This document shows, piece after piece, positions 5,381 to 5,544 of a stretch of DNA of 5,544 nucleotides; the first letter of the stretch is position 1; every line of letters begins with the position of its first letter. This DNA is from an uncultured Alphaproteobacteria bacterium. Its GTDB lineage: Bacteria; Pseudomonadota; Alphaproteobacteria; Caulobacterales; Caulobacteraceae. The stretch spans positions 1-5,544 of the forward strand of contig CAIYSH010000159.1 in NCBI GenBank assembly GCA_903928755.1. The letters run 5' to 3'. The translations under genes and the position numbers were made by a program. The notes beneath the pieces are model-generated. The model was not told where the DNA came from, searched no databases, and worked only from the letters and a program-made list of their open reading frames with translations.

Positions 5381-5403
5381 CCTCAGACAGACTTGGTCTG
5401 AGG
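5381..5403 (+). repeat. perfect 8-bp inverted repeat
   Basis: CCTCAGAC (5381-5388) and GTCTGAGG (5396-5403) form a perfect 8-base-pair stem with a 7-base loop AGACTTG. No T run follows on the + strand. The AAAAA at 5408-5412 would be a T run on the - strand but on the wrong side of the stem for termination there. It could be an RNA hairpin in the tRNA-Phe leader or an operator-like palindrome. Confidence 0.5.
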
Positions 5404-5427
5404 GGTCAAAAAGGTTCCTTGATAGAT

Positions 5428-5479
5428 TTTAGAGCATTTTCCGGGCCGGTTACCGGTTCCCGTCTGTTGGAAATGCTCT
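5428..5479 (+). repeat. alphaproteobacterial-type interspersed palindromic repeat, copy 2
   Basis: AGAGCATTTTCC (5431-5442) pairs with GGAAATGCTCT (5469-5479) with one bulged base, enclosing a 26-base interior that contains CCGGTTACCGG, itself a palindrome. The arrangement matches the decayed copy at 2128-2180: TTTAG at the left end, GGTTCC at the same offset, and AAATG-TCT at the right end. It ends 2 bases before mature tRNA-Phe. Elements with an AGAGCATTTTC arm and a GGTTC core recur between genes in alphaproteobacteria (from memory). Confidence 0.65.
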
Positions 5480-5481
5480 GG

Positions 5482-5544
5482 GCCTGGGTAGCTCAGTTGG
5501 TAGAGCAGCGGATTGAAAATCCGCGTGTCGGTGGTTCGAATCCG
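5482..5544 (+). tRNA. tRNA-Phe (GAA), 3' end cut by window
   Basis: The acceptor strand is GCCTGGG (5482-5488), followed by T8-A9, the D arm GCTC-AGTTGGTA-GAGC (5491-5506), the anticodon stem GCGGA (5508-5512) and TCCGC (5520-5524), and the loop TTGAAAA with anticodon GAA at 5515-5517, which reads UUC and UUU. GTTCGAATC of the T arm is present before the edge. About 13 bases (the rest of the T stem, the 3' acceptor strand and the discriminator and CCA) are missing. It lies downstream of yacG. Confidence 0.97.

Noticed and set aside
1..5544. mobile element, CRISPR or defence island
   Set aside because: The tRNA genes at both ends could suggest an island, but every gene between them is housekeeping or conserved in alphaproteobacteria. 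There is no integrase, no direct repeat of a tRNA 3' end is visible, and there is no obvious change in base composition.

Overview
The window looks like core chromosome of an alphaproteobacterium, most likely Caulobacterales or a close relative. The evidence is high GC throughout, the gene order DUF2948 - hisD - UPF0262 - low-molecular-weight phosphatase - infA - maf - RNase E/G-like - yacG - tRNA-Phe, which I recall as typical of alphaproteobacteria, and protein sequences (UPF0262, IF-1, DUF2948) that read like alphaproteobacterial versions. I see no transposase, phage gene, CRISPR array or toxin-antitoxin pair. All eight clearly assignable protein genes are on the + strand.

Layout. Bases 1-25 are the 5' end of a tRNA on the - strand, followed by its candidate promoter (41-69). 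A small gene of 46 codons (130-270) is followed after 2 bases by a TTG-started DUF2948 gene (273-692), then hisD (725-2014). A 197-base gap (2015-2211) holds weak hairpins and a decayed copy of an alphaproteobacterial-type interspersed palindrome. Next comes a compact set: UPF0262 (2212-2691), a LMW protein-tyrosine-phosphatase-like gene (2695-3162), a 127-base gap with a candidate promoter, infA (3290-3508), maf (3517-4095), a short RNase E/G-family gene (4095-5135) and yacG (5132-5305). The last three junctions are 8 bases apart, a 1-base TGATG overlap and a 4-base ATGA overlap, so infA-maf-RNase-yacG is probably one operon. The final gap (5306-5481) carries an intrinsic terminator, a candidate promoter overlapping it, two further hairpins and a second palindrome copy that stops 2 bases before tRNA-Phe (GAA), which the window edge cuts.

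Functions. The set mixes histidine biosynthesis (HisD), translation initiation (IF-1), nucleotide-pool housecleaning (Maf), RNA turnover (RNase E/G-like), a gyrase-binding zinc peptide (YacG), a phosphatase and three genes of unknown role. Apart from co-transcription there is no single obvious pathway, so this is mainly a growth and housekeeping cluster. I found no convincing new multi-gene system. The best second-look items are the minimal RNase E/G-like protein, which seems to lack the 5'-sensor and zinc-link, the small basic peptide gene, the phosphatase with an altered P-loop, and the structured region in front of tRNA-Phe with its matching repeat after hisD.
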